Source: Rhizopus sp. PT2906
Taxonomy: Eukaryota > Mucoromycota > Mucoromycetes > Mucorales > Rhizopodaceae
DNA: 64,000 nucleotides
NCBI GenBank assembly: GCA_025529335.1
Contig: JAMYHX010000202.1
Span: forward strand, 1-64,000
Reading direction: 5' to 3'
Part shown: positions 1 through 11,339 of the stretch, piece after piece
Position numbering within the stretch: position 1 is the stretch's first letter
How the letters are laid out: each line of letters begins with the position of its first letter
Translations under genes and position numbers: made by a program
The notes under the pieces: model-generated
The model's input: only the letters and a program-made list of their open reading frames with translations
What the model was told of the DNA's origin: nothing
Databases searched by the model: none

Positions 1-3000
1 TATTGAATCTCAGGTTATGCTTAACATGACTATAATTATTCTATGCTTATTGCTATAATTCTTAAGTATCCGCAACACTATTTGATCTATACAAGAACTG
101 GTGATCACATATCGAACCAATAATTATTAAACACCTTATTACAAATCTGCTTTATTGACCAGAGCTTATAACTATTAAGAATAAGCCTGTCAAACAACTC
201 AAACCTAAGCCATAACAGATCCACATTTACAACAGAAGGCTACTTTTATGAAAATTTGTCTTTCAAAACTTTATTTTCTTTAAACAAGTATAAAAGCATT
301 TCTTTGGATCCGAAAATCAATCATTAAATCATATCCAATGTTTTCTTTTTTTTACTTATTAATCTTCCCTGAGTTACCCAAACAATGGTGTCTCAGACGT
401 CACTTTATTTTATTGCTAAACATTTTCGGTATTTTTAATTTTTTTTTACTTTATCTTACAAGTCTTCGCATTATCCCTCAATATTGATCTTAAGGCCAGA
501 TGGTCACCAATCCGCCAAACACTATCGGAAAACTTGCCTTATACATTTATACTAACACTTTTTCCATAATAAATGTCTAGTAAAAAAGATTTTCTTTTAA
601 GCCTTTATTTCAAATTTCACATTTTATTAAGAGTTTGGAAACACAGCTTTTCATTGTTTTGAGAACTATAGAAGCTCTTGTGGTTTGTCTTTCTTTGAGA
701 TAATTAATTAATACGTTCACTTAGTTATTTCAATAGAGCTTTTTTTAAAAAAAAAAAGAAATTCATTTTGTTTCTCTAAAATCGTTTGATTTTGCTACAA
801 TTTAACACGAGGCAGAACTTTTTATATCTGAAAGCTTTGTGATATTTATTTATTATAAAAGTAATTATAGTATACCTGTAGTTAACAAAGAAGAAAAATA
901 ATGTATGTCGATGAGACCCCTGAACCCCTTTATTGGTGAGAAAAAGATGAGCAGCTCATTAATACAAAGTAAGGCATAGTATACAAAATAATAATTTACA
1001 ACGTTACAAATTACATCAATAGAGGTACGTAATCCTAATGTAGAATGACTATAAACAGTGTAGTAATGGAGTAATCTCACACGAAGATTAGTTAGTAAAG
1101 GAGGGATAAATACGACAATAATGAAGAAATAATGAAGCGATTTTCGAAGATAATTCAGTTGGACAACTTCAATCATCATTGTTCAGCAACATTAATTGAT
1201 ATGGTACGGCGAATTTATTTTGAAATAACAAAAGGAAAAAATATATAATAGGAGGACACTTTTCCTTCCAAAAAAAATACTATTCATTTATATAAAAACT
1301 CTTCCCTTATTATTTGCCTTTACTTATCTTTTTAGCTTATAAGAATTCCTTGTCTTTTCATGTATTTCAGCACTATTTGTCCACGAATAGATACGTTATG
1401 ATTTAAGCTTTACATATATTTTCTTGAAATAACTTTATGCTTTTATTTTATTGCTTTCTACAAAGCTATTCAGATATCCTTAAGTTTAAAAATACATTAA
1501 AGCAAACAGCTCAAAGATCTTGGTATTGTGAATTTTATTATTTAAATGCTAATTGGAGCTCGAGTTTCTCAACGAAATTACTAGAGTAAATAAAGATTAT
1601 TGGGAAGTACCTTTTTTCCTCTAAAAAAACAGGAAAAATCAGAATTTAAAATTACATCTTATATAATGTAATTCAGCAACTGGCCATGCTTCATTAAGAT
1701 ATCTAAATCGAAAAATAATGCGTTTAATACACTATTATATCTTGTATATATTGTATTGTGCATTTATGACTTGCTTCTGTCTATAGCTAAGGATTCACTA
1801 TGAATAATAACAGGCTGTATAATAATTGCACACGGTATGCCTGCCGAGCTGGGATTTTTAAATGGTTTACCCCTGAGTAGACAAATCTCTGTGATATTTT
1901 ATTTGGTATAAATACATATTTCACTGTTTATTTAAAAAACAAAGCAAGTTCACAATCTTTTAGCTCGTTTGCTTTCTCTAACGCTTCAGAGCTTTCGGTA
2001 TGTTACCTATACACTCCCCAGCTCAGTAATAACTAAGGTTTTGTCTTTTTTCACAATAAAAAGATACTTAATTAATAATTTCTGATGAAAATATATTTTA
2101 ATTATAGTATGTCTGCCTCAGAATTTCTTTATTACAGTCATTCTTATTGATGTAATAGGCCATATGTGTTGCTAATTCAAAAGCATCAAATATTTTTATT
2201 TATCAAACTAGTTAGTGTTCCTACCCAACTAACTTGTGAAGGGAAACACTGTAAGCGCCTAATGCAGGTAAAGTTTTTATTACCCATTTTCCGCTTTTAG
2301 TAAGCAGACGGAAGATCATGTAAATGTCCTAGAAAGAGTTGATCGTAATCACATACATTTACCAGTAAATCTTAGAATAGCCCCTAATAATATTTCTTCA
2401 TGCAGTGTCAAATAAATTAATGCAAAGTTAAAGTGTTTTCTTTATATTTCAAAGAGTTAATTGTCTTTGCCAATATACAAAAGCTATATAGTTTTATCAT
2501 TAACTGCTTATATAAAGCTGTATTTTCCCATTTTTGCACTAAAAGACGCACGAATATTTTGCAAAAAAAGTATATTTGAAAGTAAAGAGTTTAAAAAGAA
2601 TGGGAGATTTCCCAACACACATAATAAATTGGATTGCATGGTCTTCAACAAAGAATAATACTACTATTATGTAATATTCTTTTATGCGATTAGTTGTAAA
2701 TATTGTTCATGTGGCAGCTTTAACAGTGCCAATTCTAGAATATTATTTCTATCCAGCGACATAAATTACACGCTAATCAACATAGTATAGCATTCCAGTC
2801 TATTGTTTTGATTAATATGGGGTAGAAGGAAAAATATAGGCACAAAAAATACCAATATATATATCTGTTAAAAGCGTGACTATATTATCATCTTTTCCTT
2901 TTGATACTAATTTTAACGCACATGATGCCACTTGACTTTCACTATTTTCTCATTTAGAGCGCTTGCACATCTGTAGATTTTTAATTTTTATTCAGAAATG

Positions 3001-4029
3001 GTAGTAACCCCTGTCTGGAGGGAAATCCGATATAAGGCGTGAGATATATTTCAAAAAACAAGCACAGACAAAAACGAAAAATAAAAATAATCCAAGACAA
3101 ATATATTTAAGAAGTTTTTAAGCATTTAAATAAATATATAAAACATACATATACTATAAGCTATTATTTTTTTTATAAATTATGTAGAATAGTTTAAATA
3201 CAGTAGAAGTTTTGCTTGATGGTTTATGCTTTAATTATATTAAATGCTTATAATTGAAAATAGCACTCTTATCTGTTTTACATGCCTTTGTTCTTTTGGT
3301 AGCATTCTAATAAGCCAGTTTCTATCATTACGACATTTATTTTCATCATTTATCTTATATCAATATACACTTTTTAATCTGGCTTGAGCATACAGCCTTC
3401 AAAAAAAAATTAAAGCTATTCAAAAATTACCATATTAATTTGACAGAAACAAATGATGCTTTCTATGGATATTTCCGTACGGAAGAAGGCTATCTCTCGT
3501 TTCGAAAGAATTTATATATTTATATTGTTTAATTGTTAACATAAGATCGGGTGATGACTGTTGAATAAAGGCAAAAATTCACATCTTTTGTCTGATACAT
3601 GATTCAGATGCTTTATATTTTGATTATTTTTTTTAATCACCTTGTTTTTTCATCTTTTGTTCATTCTGCGTCAAGTCCATGAGCCCCTGACACTACTTTA
3701 AGAGGTTGAAGAAACCTATTTGATTAAAGTAACAAAGCAAATTTAATATCTAAAGAGGTTTATAATATTTTCTTTATGAAGCTCTTTGTTTATTGATATC
3801 CTTCATGTTCGTGGACAGAAGCACTTTATAATAAATGCTTCCATTCGATTAAGATGATATCGAAATTTTATCTTGTGTGATGAATGGGGCTCAGATATTA
3901 TTTTTTGAGGTATTATATATTATATGTAGCAATCCTACAAATGTAATGTACCTCATCATAATGAATAAGCGAACAGAACATGTCTTCCAACTTTAGTTTT
4001 ATGAAAATCTTCGCTGATGAAAGTGCATT
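1..4029. other. AT-rich gene-free region
   Basis: No convincing gene is seen on either strand in about 4 kb. Open frames are short, AT-driven and lack recognisable motifs or consistent splice sites. I see no tRNA, no terminal inverted repeats and no internal duplication. The stretch may be intergenic DNA or very old repeat debris. Confidence 0.6.
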
Positions 4030-6201
4030 TTATTCTGTAACTTCTGTAACGTTTTCATCATCCATATCTTTATCAATGTCCATATTATCTTCCTGGGCAT
4101 TTTCATCTTCTGCTTCATCATTTTCATCATCGTCATTAAATATATCAAAGTCCTCATCGTATTCTTCAAGTGTATCCATAATGTCCAGATCAGAATCATC
4201 GTCAGGTTCAAGATACTTAGTTTTACCTAAAAAGAGAAAGATAAAAAGTGAGCCATTGACAGTCTGATAAAGCATGGTATGATTTGGTGTTTTACCATTA
4301 TTTAACTTTTGCAGCCCTTCCATATATTCATCTACCATGTCTTTTAATCGCTTCGAAGAGTTTGGCTTTTTGGCTTCAGTCTGTGCTTCTGCAACTGCTT
4401 TTTCTGCAACTTCAAGCTCTTCATTTTTATCTTCTTTTAGCTTTTCTTTTTCGATTTCTTCTAAAAGGCCTTTTTCAAGATCTGGCATGGGAAGCGGTTC
4501 ATGCTTGTTGATTAGATGAGAGTGCTTGTCTCTTAATGCTTTACGGATACGGTCATATACACATTGATAATAAAAGCCAGTATTAGCCTTTTTATATAGT
4601 TTAGTTGCTCTTCTTTTTGTTATTTATAAACTATGTAAATGAAAACTTACGTTAGGTTCGGATCTCATATACTGCCTTTTATGTATTAAAGGGGTGATAT
4701 CTGGATCAGTTACTTCCGAAAGCTGGTATTTGGAGGTTGGACCAGGTATGCTTTTACCGTCAAAGTATTGTTTACCAGTTAGATCAACTCTATAGTACAT
4801 AAAGTGAATAGATGGGTTAGTGTAATGACACCTACATATATTTTTTTCTTACTCTTCCACTTGTGCCGCTTTCGGCTTATTCACGGCGGATCTTATGCCC
4901 TTATATCTAGCCATTTTTCCGTCTATAGAATGAAATGATCTAAAATCGAGAGTTTGATACCTGTTCACACATGTATGAGCATCTATCATCCAAAAGTTGT
5001 ACTCCTTAACTTACACTGCATATGCTTGATCCTTTCTCGGGTCTACGCCGTATTTTATAAATGCACCTCTCCAGGGCCCATTTGTAAATGTATAACCATT
5101 CATTGCAAGCGCTCTATTAAAATAAGTGAGCATACTATAATCTATGCATATTTTTTTTTGGCTAACTTACGTTGTGAGGTAATGGTAATATTGTGGTTCT
5201 ACTATACATTTTATAGTATATCTATTCCAGATAGGTTTTTGTTTAAACAGTTCAGTCACAATATCTACGGCTCTCTTTGCTTGGGGATTGGGAGGCTCTT
5301 TGATAATCTGCCAACTCTTCATTGGGATGTTTTCCGTATCATATCTAACAAAGGTAATCTCTAATGCCTTTCGGGTCTGACGATTGACCAGCTCAATTTT
5401 GTACTTTAAAGTCATTAGTTTCTTTTCTGACAATCATAGATTCAACTTACAGAACCATCTGGCTGCTTAACTTTGACTCTGATAACTGGTAGATTCTGAC
5501 GGTAGCTATGATTTGATGACATAGTTAGACCTTATCATTGTAAGAATATAAGTATATCTATACTTGTATTCAAACGCAGCTTGTCTGGCAGTAAACACAG
5601 GCGGCGGGATATTGCGAAAGTCTTCAATATTATCATCATCCTTCGCAGGCTCATACTCCATTATATTTTGCACTATAAACCCCTCTATTTCAGTAAAACA
5701 TTTTAAAAGCTTGAATTGTTATATACCATTTCCAGTTGTTAACGACTGCGTAAGCTTTCGAATACGATCTGTGTTTGGTACAATATGTTGTACATCGGCC
5801 AATGCTAAAAAGGGGGGTTAATTCAAGAATTTTATACCTACAGCAGAATCTATACCTCTGAAACGAACACTGTGTGTCACACTGCCAACGATCTCTGTTC
5901 GCCAATCATCGTCAATTTCTTCAACTTGTCCTGTTTTCTTGTTCCTTTTGACACGTCGAGTAACTTTTGCTAGTAATTTGGAAGTAGGTATAATGTCGCC
6001 GTGGATCGGATGTGAAAATGGATCTTCTGGTCTGAATCGTAGATTGACTTGTGTCTTATTTGCCAAGGATTGTGCTAATGCTTTTTCGCCACCAAGTGTT
6101 TTGATTGCACGTTTGGTTCGTTTGACTATTCCTGGGTATTCAATGTCGAGAAACTTTTTGTCTCCGATGGGGATCAATGGACTTGGTTCATAATCTGGCA
6201 T
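4030..6201 (-). CDS. TFC1: TFIIIC subunit, Tau95/GTF3C5 family
   Basis: This is a multi-exon gene for the B/A-box-binding TFIIIC subunit that recruits RNA polymerase III to tRNA and 5S genes. The first exon starts at 6201 (MPDYEPSPLIP) and carries the family's conserved N-terminal block: IEYPGIVKRTKRAIKTLGG, then LRFRPEDPFSHPI, then TEIVGSVTHSVRFR. The splice to ALADVQHIVPN keeps the frame. A downstream exon (about 5167-5433) has the LFKQKPIWNRYTIKC block typical of the central domain. The last exon (to 4030) ends in a very acidic Asp/Glu tail, also usual for the family. A 69-base stretch at about 4229-4297 is both an open frame and a good intron (GTAAAA...TTTTTAG), so isoforms with or without 23 residues are possible. 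It is divergent from the TMEM41-like gene, with about 290 bases between starts. Exact middle exons are inferred. Confidence 0.85.
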
Positions 6202-6492
6202 TGTATTAAAAGTAAAAAATGAAAAAAAAAAATTGTTCACTTTTTATCGTTATCCGCATATGCATGTGCAGAAAAAAAAAAAAAGAGACAAAGTTATCTT
6301 TCCAAAGTGCCAGGCATGCAAGATGTATGTCATCCTCTGTTTTGGAGATATGTATAATGTATTATCCATCCATGAAAGGATATGGTAATGTTTAATAGTA
6401 TGCAAATTTGATTGGCTCAATAGAACTTTTTTTTCCTATATAAACAGTAAGGCGGGTTTTCTTTTTCTTTTTCTTTTATCAAACAAACAAAC

Positions 6493-7584
6493 ATGTCAGA
6501 TAACGAAGAAAGACAATTATTATTACCAACAAAGACAACAATAACGACATATACAACAGAGAATAGAGAAGGGCAGATATCAATAGTTACACAGCAAAAG
6601 GAGAAAAGAGTATGGCTATGGACAAGCAAGTCATACGTATGGTCATTGACTGCACTTGTTTTATTATTTGTTGTTTTCAGTGGATTAGAATATGCATTAT
6701 TCAAGTTAAATATACCTTCGGTCAATCCGTAATATATGATCTTCGACAATGATGAAAAATGTTTAATATAATGCATAATAGTGAAGATAGAGACGATATC
6801 AAATTTCCTAGAAATTTAGAACAATTACGTCGATTGAATGAAATACTGTCTGCTTATATGGATAAACACTTTATCAATATATACATTACATTCTTTATTA
6901 CATATATATAGTAACGTTATTATTATTGCTACTATGGTTATGTCATGGTAATTAATTTGTATTTGTTAGTTTACAAAGTTTCTCTATACCTGGTTCCATG
7001 TGGTTATCTATTCTCGGTGGTGCATTGTTCAATTTCTGGCTTACATTGTTTACTGTTTCCTTGGTAATAGTTATTGCAAGTATTATGTATGACAAGATTG
7101 ACTTTTTAATAATAGTGCTCAGCTATTGGCTCATCCGTAGCCTATATTATTTCAGGGAGTCTTGGTTCCTTAGCTGTCATGAGATTGATTGGTGATAGGA
7201 TTGCTAAATGGAATCAACAGGTAAAGGAAGATAAAAATACATAGATATGATACTCATAAACATGTGTAGTTAATTCATCATAAACAGCATATGCTGAATT
7301 ATATTATCGTTTTGAGAATATCTCCATTGCCTCCCAATTGGCTTGTCAATCTAGGTTCACCTCATCTTTCTGTACCTTTCATGTCCTTCTTTTGGGGAAC
7401 ATTCATTGGGGTTGCAGCACCCTCGTTTATTCATGTTCAAGCAGGAGCAGCATTGGATAGATTTTCTTCATCTGATCAATTAGAATTATTGACTCCTATT
7501 AATATCTTATGTTTAATTGCCGTAGCTGTAGCTGCCTTGTTGCCTGTCTTTATTAGGAAACGATTTAATTATGATAACGCATAA
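6493..7584 (+). CDS. TMEM41-type VTT-domain membrane protein
   Basis: The gene encodes a multi-pass ER protein of the VTT (DedA/TMEM41/VMP1) family, which act as phospholipid scramblases in autophagy and lipid mobilisation. Exon 1 (6493-6731) has a cytosolic N terminus and one membrane segment. It splices in frame to a second exon reading PEDRDDIKFPRNLEQLRRLN, matching the family's soluble helix. Later exons give SIPGSMWLSILGG, then SVAYIISGSLGSLAVMRLIG, then the diagnostic ISPLPPNWLVNLGSPHL and GTFIGVAAPSFIHVQAG, which correspond to the TMEM41 block with proline-rich re-entrant loop. The end is a hydrophobic helix followed by a short basic tail. Total length (about 270 residues) fits TMEM41A/B. 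Start chosen as the first ATG after a TATA-like TATATAAA at 6436. Exon limits are by eye. Confidence 0.9.
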
Positions 7585-7882
7585 TATATTTATTTCTTGC
7601 TACAGAATATACCAAAAATGGTAGTCTATGAGTTTACAATAAAATGGAGCATTCAACCAATTAAATTTGAACAAAGTTTGAACTTAGTTTGAAACACTTC
7701 TCAAACTTCAGTTGAAAGATACTGTGAACATTGTTATCTATCTCTTTATTCTTTACTTTTCTAATTCATAATCAGTTTGTCTTTTGTTTGTTTTGATTTT
7801 TCACGAGAAGAAGTACATAGTTTAAAGCTCTAAAATTTGTACTTCGCAAGCTTGAAAGAAAATAAATCCCAACTACAAATAC

Positions 7883-8305
7883 TCACAATAGCTGTTGTAG
7901 ATTTCCATTGACAAATAATCCATGTGACTTTGCCAGGTTGCGAAATATAGTTGTAAATCCTCTAAACCCTTGTTTGATGTTATATCCATTGTCAGTATCT
8001 TCTTCGTTTTCTTCATCAGTATCGTTAGCCTCGTCAGCGTCGCTTCTGTTTTCATTCATATCGGCACTTAAGTTACTTAATGTAGCTCTTCCTGCTCTAG
8101 AAACACCAGTTTTCAATGTTTTATAGCTTTCAATTAATGTCTTTCTCTTAGCTCGTACTTCAGCATATAGTATCCCGAGATCAATTGATTTTCCAGTTAT
8201 TCGTTTACGGTTAGAGAACACGGTTTTAAATGCATCAGTGTACTTTTTCTCCAGATTGTTCTTGGCTTGAGTTTCTGTATCAAACTGTTGAATATATATA
8301 CCATG
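7883..8305 (-). CDS. Unrecognised gene, 5' end missing
   Basis: An open frame of about 140 residues reads minus-strand from roughly 8305 to a TGA at 7883. It begins FDTETQAKNNLEKKYTDAFK, has a basic central part (RKRITGKSIDLG, AEVRAKRKTLIESY) and an acidic Asp/Glu stretch near the C terminus. I do not recognise the family. There is no in-frame ATG at the 5' side; the upstream sequence is cut by the inverted-repeat element at 8318-8686, and an ATG (MEDSIN) lies just beyond the element at about 8714. The gene may start there with further introns, or it may have been broken by the insertion. Base composition and codon use look coding, but expression is uncertain. Confidence 0.4.
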   Translation of the reverse strand, partial: HGIYIQQFDTETQAKNNLEKKYTDAFKTVFSNRKRITGKSIDLGILYAEVRAKRKTLIESYKTLKTGVSRAGRATLSNLSADMNENRSDADEANDTDEENEEDTDNGYNIKQGFRGFTTIFRNLAKSHGLFVNGNLQQLL

Positions 8306-8317
8306 ATGTCTTTTTTA

Positions 8318-8686
8318 GGTGTGCACTTGGTACACTCAAAAATAACCCAATACTACGGGCGTTACCTCTACCCACTACTTACAACGTAGTTCAACAAAGC
8401 TATTCAATGTGTAGCGTCAAACTAAACATGACTTTATGAAGTTATCATTTTGAATTGTTTCTTTTCAAGAACAAGAAGAAATAAAAAGAAATGTTGTTAT
8501 TGATGTATTTATTCTAATTTATGTTGTCAGTTTTGATCAACCAAGGCCACCTAATAATAAATTCATATTTTATATCAGAGAGAATGAATTGAGCAGCCTT
8601 AGGTTAAGTCAAATTTGGTAGTGTGAAGTTGTAAAGTGGCAGCATAGGTAGCATTGGCCTATTTCTGAATGCACCAAGTGTACGCC
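8318..8686. mobile_element. MITE-like inverted-repeat element, copy 1
   Basis: A 369-bp non-coding element has imperfect terminal inverted repeats of about 35 bp: left GGTGTGCACTTGGTACACTC, right (reverse complement) GGCGTACACTTGGTGCATTC. It is flanked by TA at 8316-8317 and 8687-8688, fitting a TA target duplication as made by Tc1/mariner-type transposases. Its core is repeated almost identically at 17725-18105. No transposase frame is present, so it must rely on an enzyme encoded elsewhere. Confidence 0.75.
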
Positions 8687-8851
8687 TATTGATTGAATCT
8701 TCCATTTTATTGTCGAATAATGTACCACCAAGTTAAAAAATGAGCAATTTGAGAGTGGAAGCACTGTATTCATTTCATTGGATAGTCTAAATCTATAGTC
8801 ACACTTCTTCTTTCTCCCTTTTTCTTTTGTAAATACATCTTTAAATATAAA

Positions 8852-9349
8852 ATGGATCAAGAAGCACAGAAAAGAAAAGAACGTCTTGCAGAACTTAGAA
8901 AGAGAAAGTTGGAATCATCAAGTCAAGGCGATAGATCAGTCGATAATGCCGAAAAGTAGTAGTAATTAGCTTGCGTCATTAAGAACACTTGTATTTATTT
9001 TTTTTTTTTTTTTTCTATTAGAGCCTTAAAGTTTAGAAGTTATGTTCCACTTGACGACAAATTAAAAGAACATGTTGAAATTGCAACTCCTAATGACGTT
9101 GGAGAGACTATTGAATCAGAAACTAAACATCTTACAAAAGAAACGTTAGCAGAGCATGCTGAAAAAGAAAAAGAAGAAGTGGATCTGTTTAATCTAGCGC
9201 CCAAGAAGCCAAACTGGGATTTAAAACGTGATGTAGAAAAGAAGTTGCAGAGATTAGAAAGAAAGACACAAAAGGCAATTTATGAAATCATTCGAAAGAG
9301 ATTAGAGCAAGACAAGGATTCTTTTGCTCAAGTGATGACCAATGTTTAA
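8852..9349 (+). CDS. cwf18: Splicing factor CCDC12/Cwf18
   Basis: This is a two-exon gene for a small spliceosome component of the NineTeen/Cwf complex that joins the activated spliceosome. Exon 1 (8852-8955) starts MDQEAQKRKERLAELRKRKL, the family's charged N terminus. The intron (8956-9021) has a long T tract, and the join gives DNAEKALKFRSYVPLDDKL, the most conserved CCDC12 block. The C-terminal half is a coiled coil with LFNLAPKKPNWDLKRDVEKK followed by RTQ-type helix residues ending in FAQVMTNV. About 145 residues is the usual size. The stop lies 51 bases from the stop of the convergent ubiquitin-AN1 gene. Confidence 0.92.
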
Positions 9350-9400
9350 AATAGTAATAAAAGGGAAGAATGTGTTTATTTGTATTTTTCTATGTTTATA

Positions 9401-10087
9401 TTACACTTTACTTGCAACACAACGTTCAGATAGCAATTTTATACTATTTCTTTCATGAGCAGCTTGTCTACAACTTGTCAGGTTTTCACAGCGATGATCT
9501 TCAGGTAAACGATGACGTGCACAGAATTTGGATTGACAATATCTACAATCACCAATGATCTTTACCGGTTTATCAGAACAAGATTCGAAGGCGCATCTAG
9601 TTTTCTTTTTCTTTTTTTGTTCTTCATTATTTCTACCATGTAGACTTAGGAGAAGATCTATAATAGATTCACTTTGGATGTTATATTCATTCAGAGTATG
9701 ACCATTTTCGAGTTGTTTGCCAGCAAAGATTAAACGTTGTTGATTTGACGGAATGTCTTCTCTTTCTTGAATTTTACTTTTCATAATATCAACGGTATCA
9801 GATGAGTTGACTTCTAACGAAATTGTCGTTCCAGCAAGTGTCTTGACAAATATTTGCATACCACCACGGAGACGAAGGACCAAATGAAGAGTAGATTCCT
9901 TTTGGATGTTATAGTCGCTTAGGGTACGACCATCTTCGAGTTGTTTACCAGCAAAGATGAGACGTTGTTGATCAGGAGGAATACCTTCCTTGTCTTGAAT
10001 TTTTTGTTTTACATTGTCGATAGTGTCAGAAGACTCGACTTCTAAAGTAATCGTCTTTCCAGTAAGTGTCTTGACAAAGATTTGCAT
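9401..10087 (-). CDS. Ubiquitin-Ubl-AN1 zinc finger fusion
   Basis: This intronless gene encodes two head-to-tail ubiquitin units followed by an AN1 zinc finger (about 228 residues). Unit 1 (1-76) is essentially canonical ubiquitin ending LRLRGG, so deubiquitinases should release it. Unit 2 (77-152) is diverged: residues matching Lys11 and Lys63 are Thr and Ser, and its end is SLHGR instead of RLRGG, so it should stay joined to the next domain. After a Lys-rich linker comes the AN1 finger with all eight ligands visible: CAFESC, CRYC, FCARH, DHRC. AN1 proteins with ubiquitin-like parts are known from animals (ZFAND4) and act in protein quality control. A start at 10150 would add an unlikely hydrophobic leader; the ATG at 10087 begins MQIFVKT. 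Confidence 0.93.
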   Translation of the reverse strand: MQIFVKTLTGKTITLEVESSDTIDNVKQKIQDKEGIPPDQQRLIFAGKQLEDGRTLSDYNIQKESTLHLVLRLRGGMQIFVKTLAGTTISLEVNSSDTVDIMKSKIQEREDIPSNQQRLIFAGKQLENGHTLNEYNIQSESIIDLLLSLHGRNNEEQKKKKKTRCAFESCSDKPVKIIGDCRYCQSKFCARHRLPEDHRCENLTSCRQAAHERNSIKLLSERCVASKV

Positions 10088-10167
10088 GATATATTTATAA
10101 AAATAATAGAAAAGTAGAAAAGTAAAATAAAGAAAAAGAGAAACAAACAAATGGAAAAGAGAAGCTC

Positions 10168-10175
10168 CTTTTATA
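10168..10175 (-). promoter_or_regulatory. TATA box of the ubiquitin-AN1 gene
   Basis: On the minus strand the sequence is TATAAAAG, about 85 bases before the start codon of the ubiquitin-AN1 gene. The position fits a core promoter of a strongly expressed or stress-induced gene. Confidence 0.5.
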
Positions 10176-10663
10176 CATAAAGATGATTAATGATGTAACC
10201 AATCAGAAGGACAAGAACTAGAAACATTTCCTAATTTATTAGAAGGTGCTGGAATCAGGCAGAAATCTTACAACTTTACGTATTTCCATTGGTTTTTGGA
10301 CAAAAATAGTAGTCGAAAATGGAAATGATATCATTCATTTAAACTACAGTGTTTTTATTTGATATTGAGACCCATTTGCTTCCTTTTAAGCCAATCAGAT
10401 TTGATTTTTAATGTTCCTATTTCTCAGAGTATTAAAGGAGTATGTAGGCTCAAATTGATGAGGGTCAAAAAATCAAAGGTTAATTACAGCACGAGTTTTA
10501 TTGAAAAATAATTCTTACCGAATATTAAATTAAAGGAAGAGATGAAAGAAATAAAATCAGCATTAAGCAGATAACGAAAATTTGTTTAAACAAGAGTTTA
10601 CACAATCCAGAAATGCCAATCACTAAAGCACACAAAGAAAGAAAATATCTAAATTTGTATGCT
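10176..10663. other. Upstream region without a gene
   Basis: AT-rich sequence upstream of the ubiquitin-AN1 gene. It contains several GAA/TTC triplets, but no clean heat-shock element array. No gene is seen on either strand. Confidence 0.4.
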
Positions 10664-11120
10664 TTATTGGCATAGCAGGAATTCTTTACTCTTGAAACTG
10701 ACTTGTTTCTCTTTACCATCTCTTCTTTGTATAGGTTGGTTAAGCTTTGAAAAAGCAATAAAGGGCGGATTTGCAAAGTCATATACTCGCCAGTTATGCA
10801 CACGTTTATATGTTTCTCTAAATTCTTTGCTTTCATTTTCCACCACATATATGAGCTCTTTATTCTTGAATCAACGCCAATTGCTTCATCCTCTATGAGC
10901 TTCTTTAGATTATTATGGGTTTTAATTGAGGTATTCTCATTTTAATCAACTATGAAACGTCATTCTGAAGTGCAAAGACCTGATAGGATTTTTCTATTCT
11001 GGGTCAGCTTCTTCCTCTCTTCATAAACTCTTTTGTCGGAGTAATAGAGTTTTCGAAGGGTATCACGAGTCGCGTACTGCTGTGAAAGAAGTTGTTTTAT
11101 CTCTTCAACAATGTGATCTA
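10664..11120 (-). pseudogene. Decayed coding relic of unknown family
   Basis: The minus strand shows coding-like segments in shifting frames. An upstream piece reads DHIVEEIKQLLSQQYATRDT and continues with LRKLYYSDKRVYEERKKLTQ before a stop; the downstream piece reads KEFRETYKRVHNWRVYDFAN and ends at a stop at 10664. The two need frame changes near 10850 and 10950 to join. I do not recognise the protein; the dense charged and aromatic content suggests a mobile-element or lineage-specific gene. It is annotated as a broken gene because no splice pattern rescues the frame. Confidence 0.35.
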
Positions 11121-11339
11121 TACTGAACTTGATAGATTATTTGATGTATATTATGAATTTATAAAGTATCATCATAATTACACCCAAGAAATCTTGGTTG
11201 TTGATTCAGAGCAGCCACAGTAAAATTGTGTCTGGTTCTGGATGAAATGCGATAAAGTGTCTAAAGGCTTTCTTAAAAGAGTAATTGCTTTAAAATGCGA
11301 CGTTTTAATGATGACAAATAGACGGAAAAATTGTATTGT

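Noticed and set aside
865..1179. 104-codon minus-strand frame
   Set aside because: AT-driven, low-complexity and without motifs, splice context or homology I can see.
3980..4267. Serine-rich plus-strand frame
   Set aside because: It is the antisense shadow of the acidic C-terminal exon of the TFIIIC subunit.
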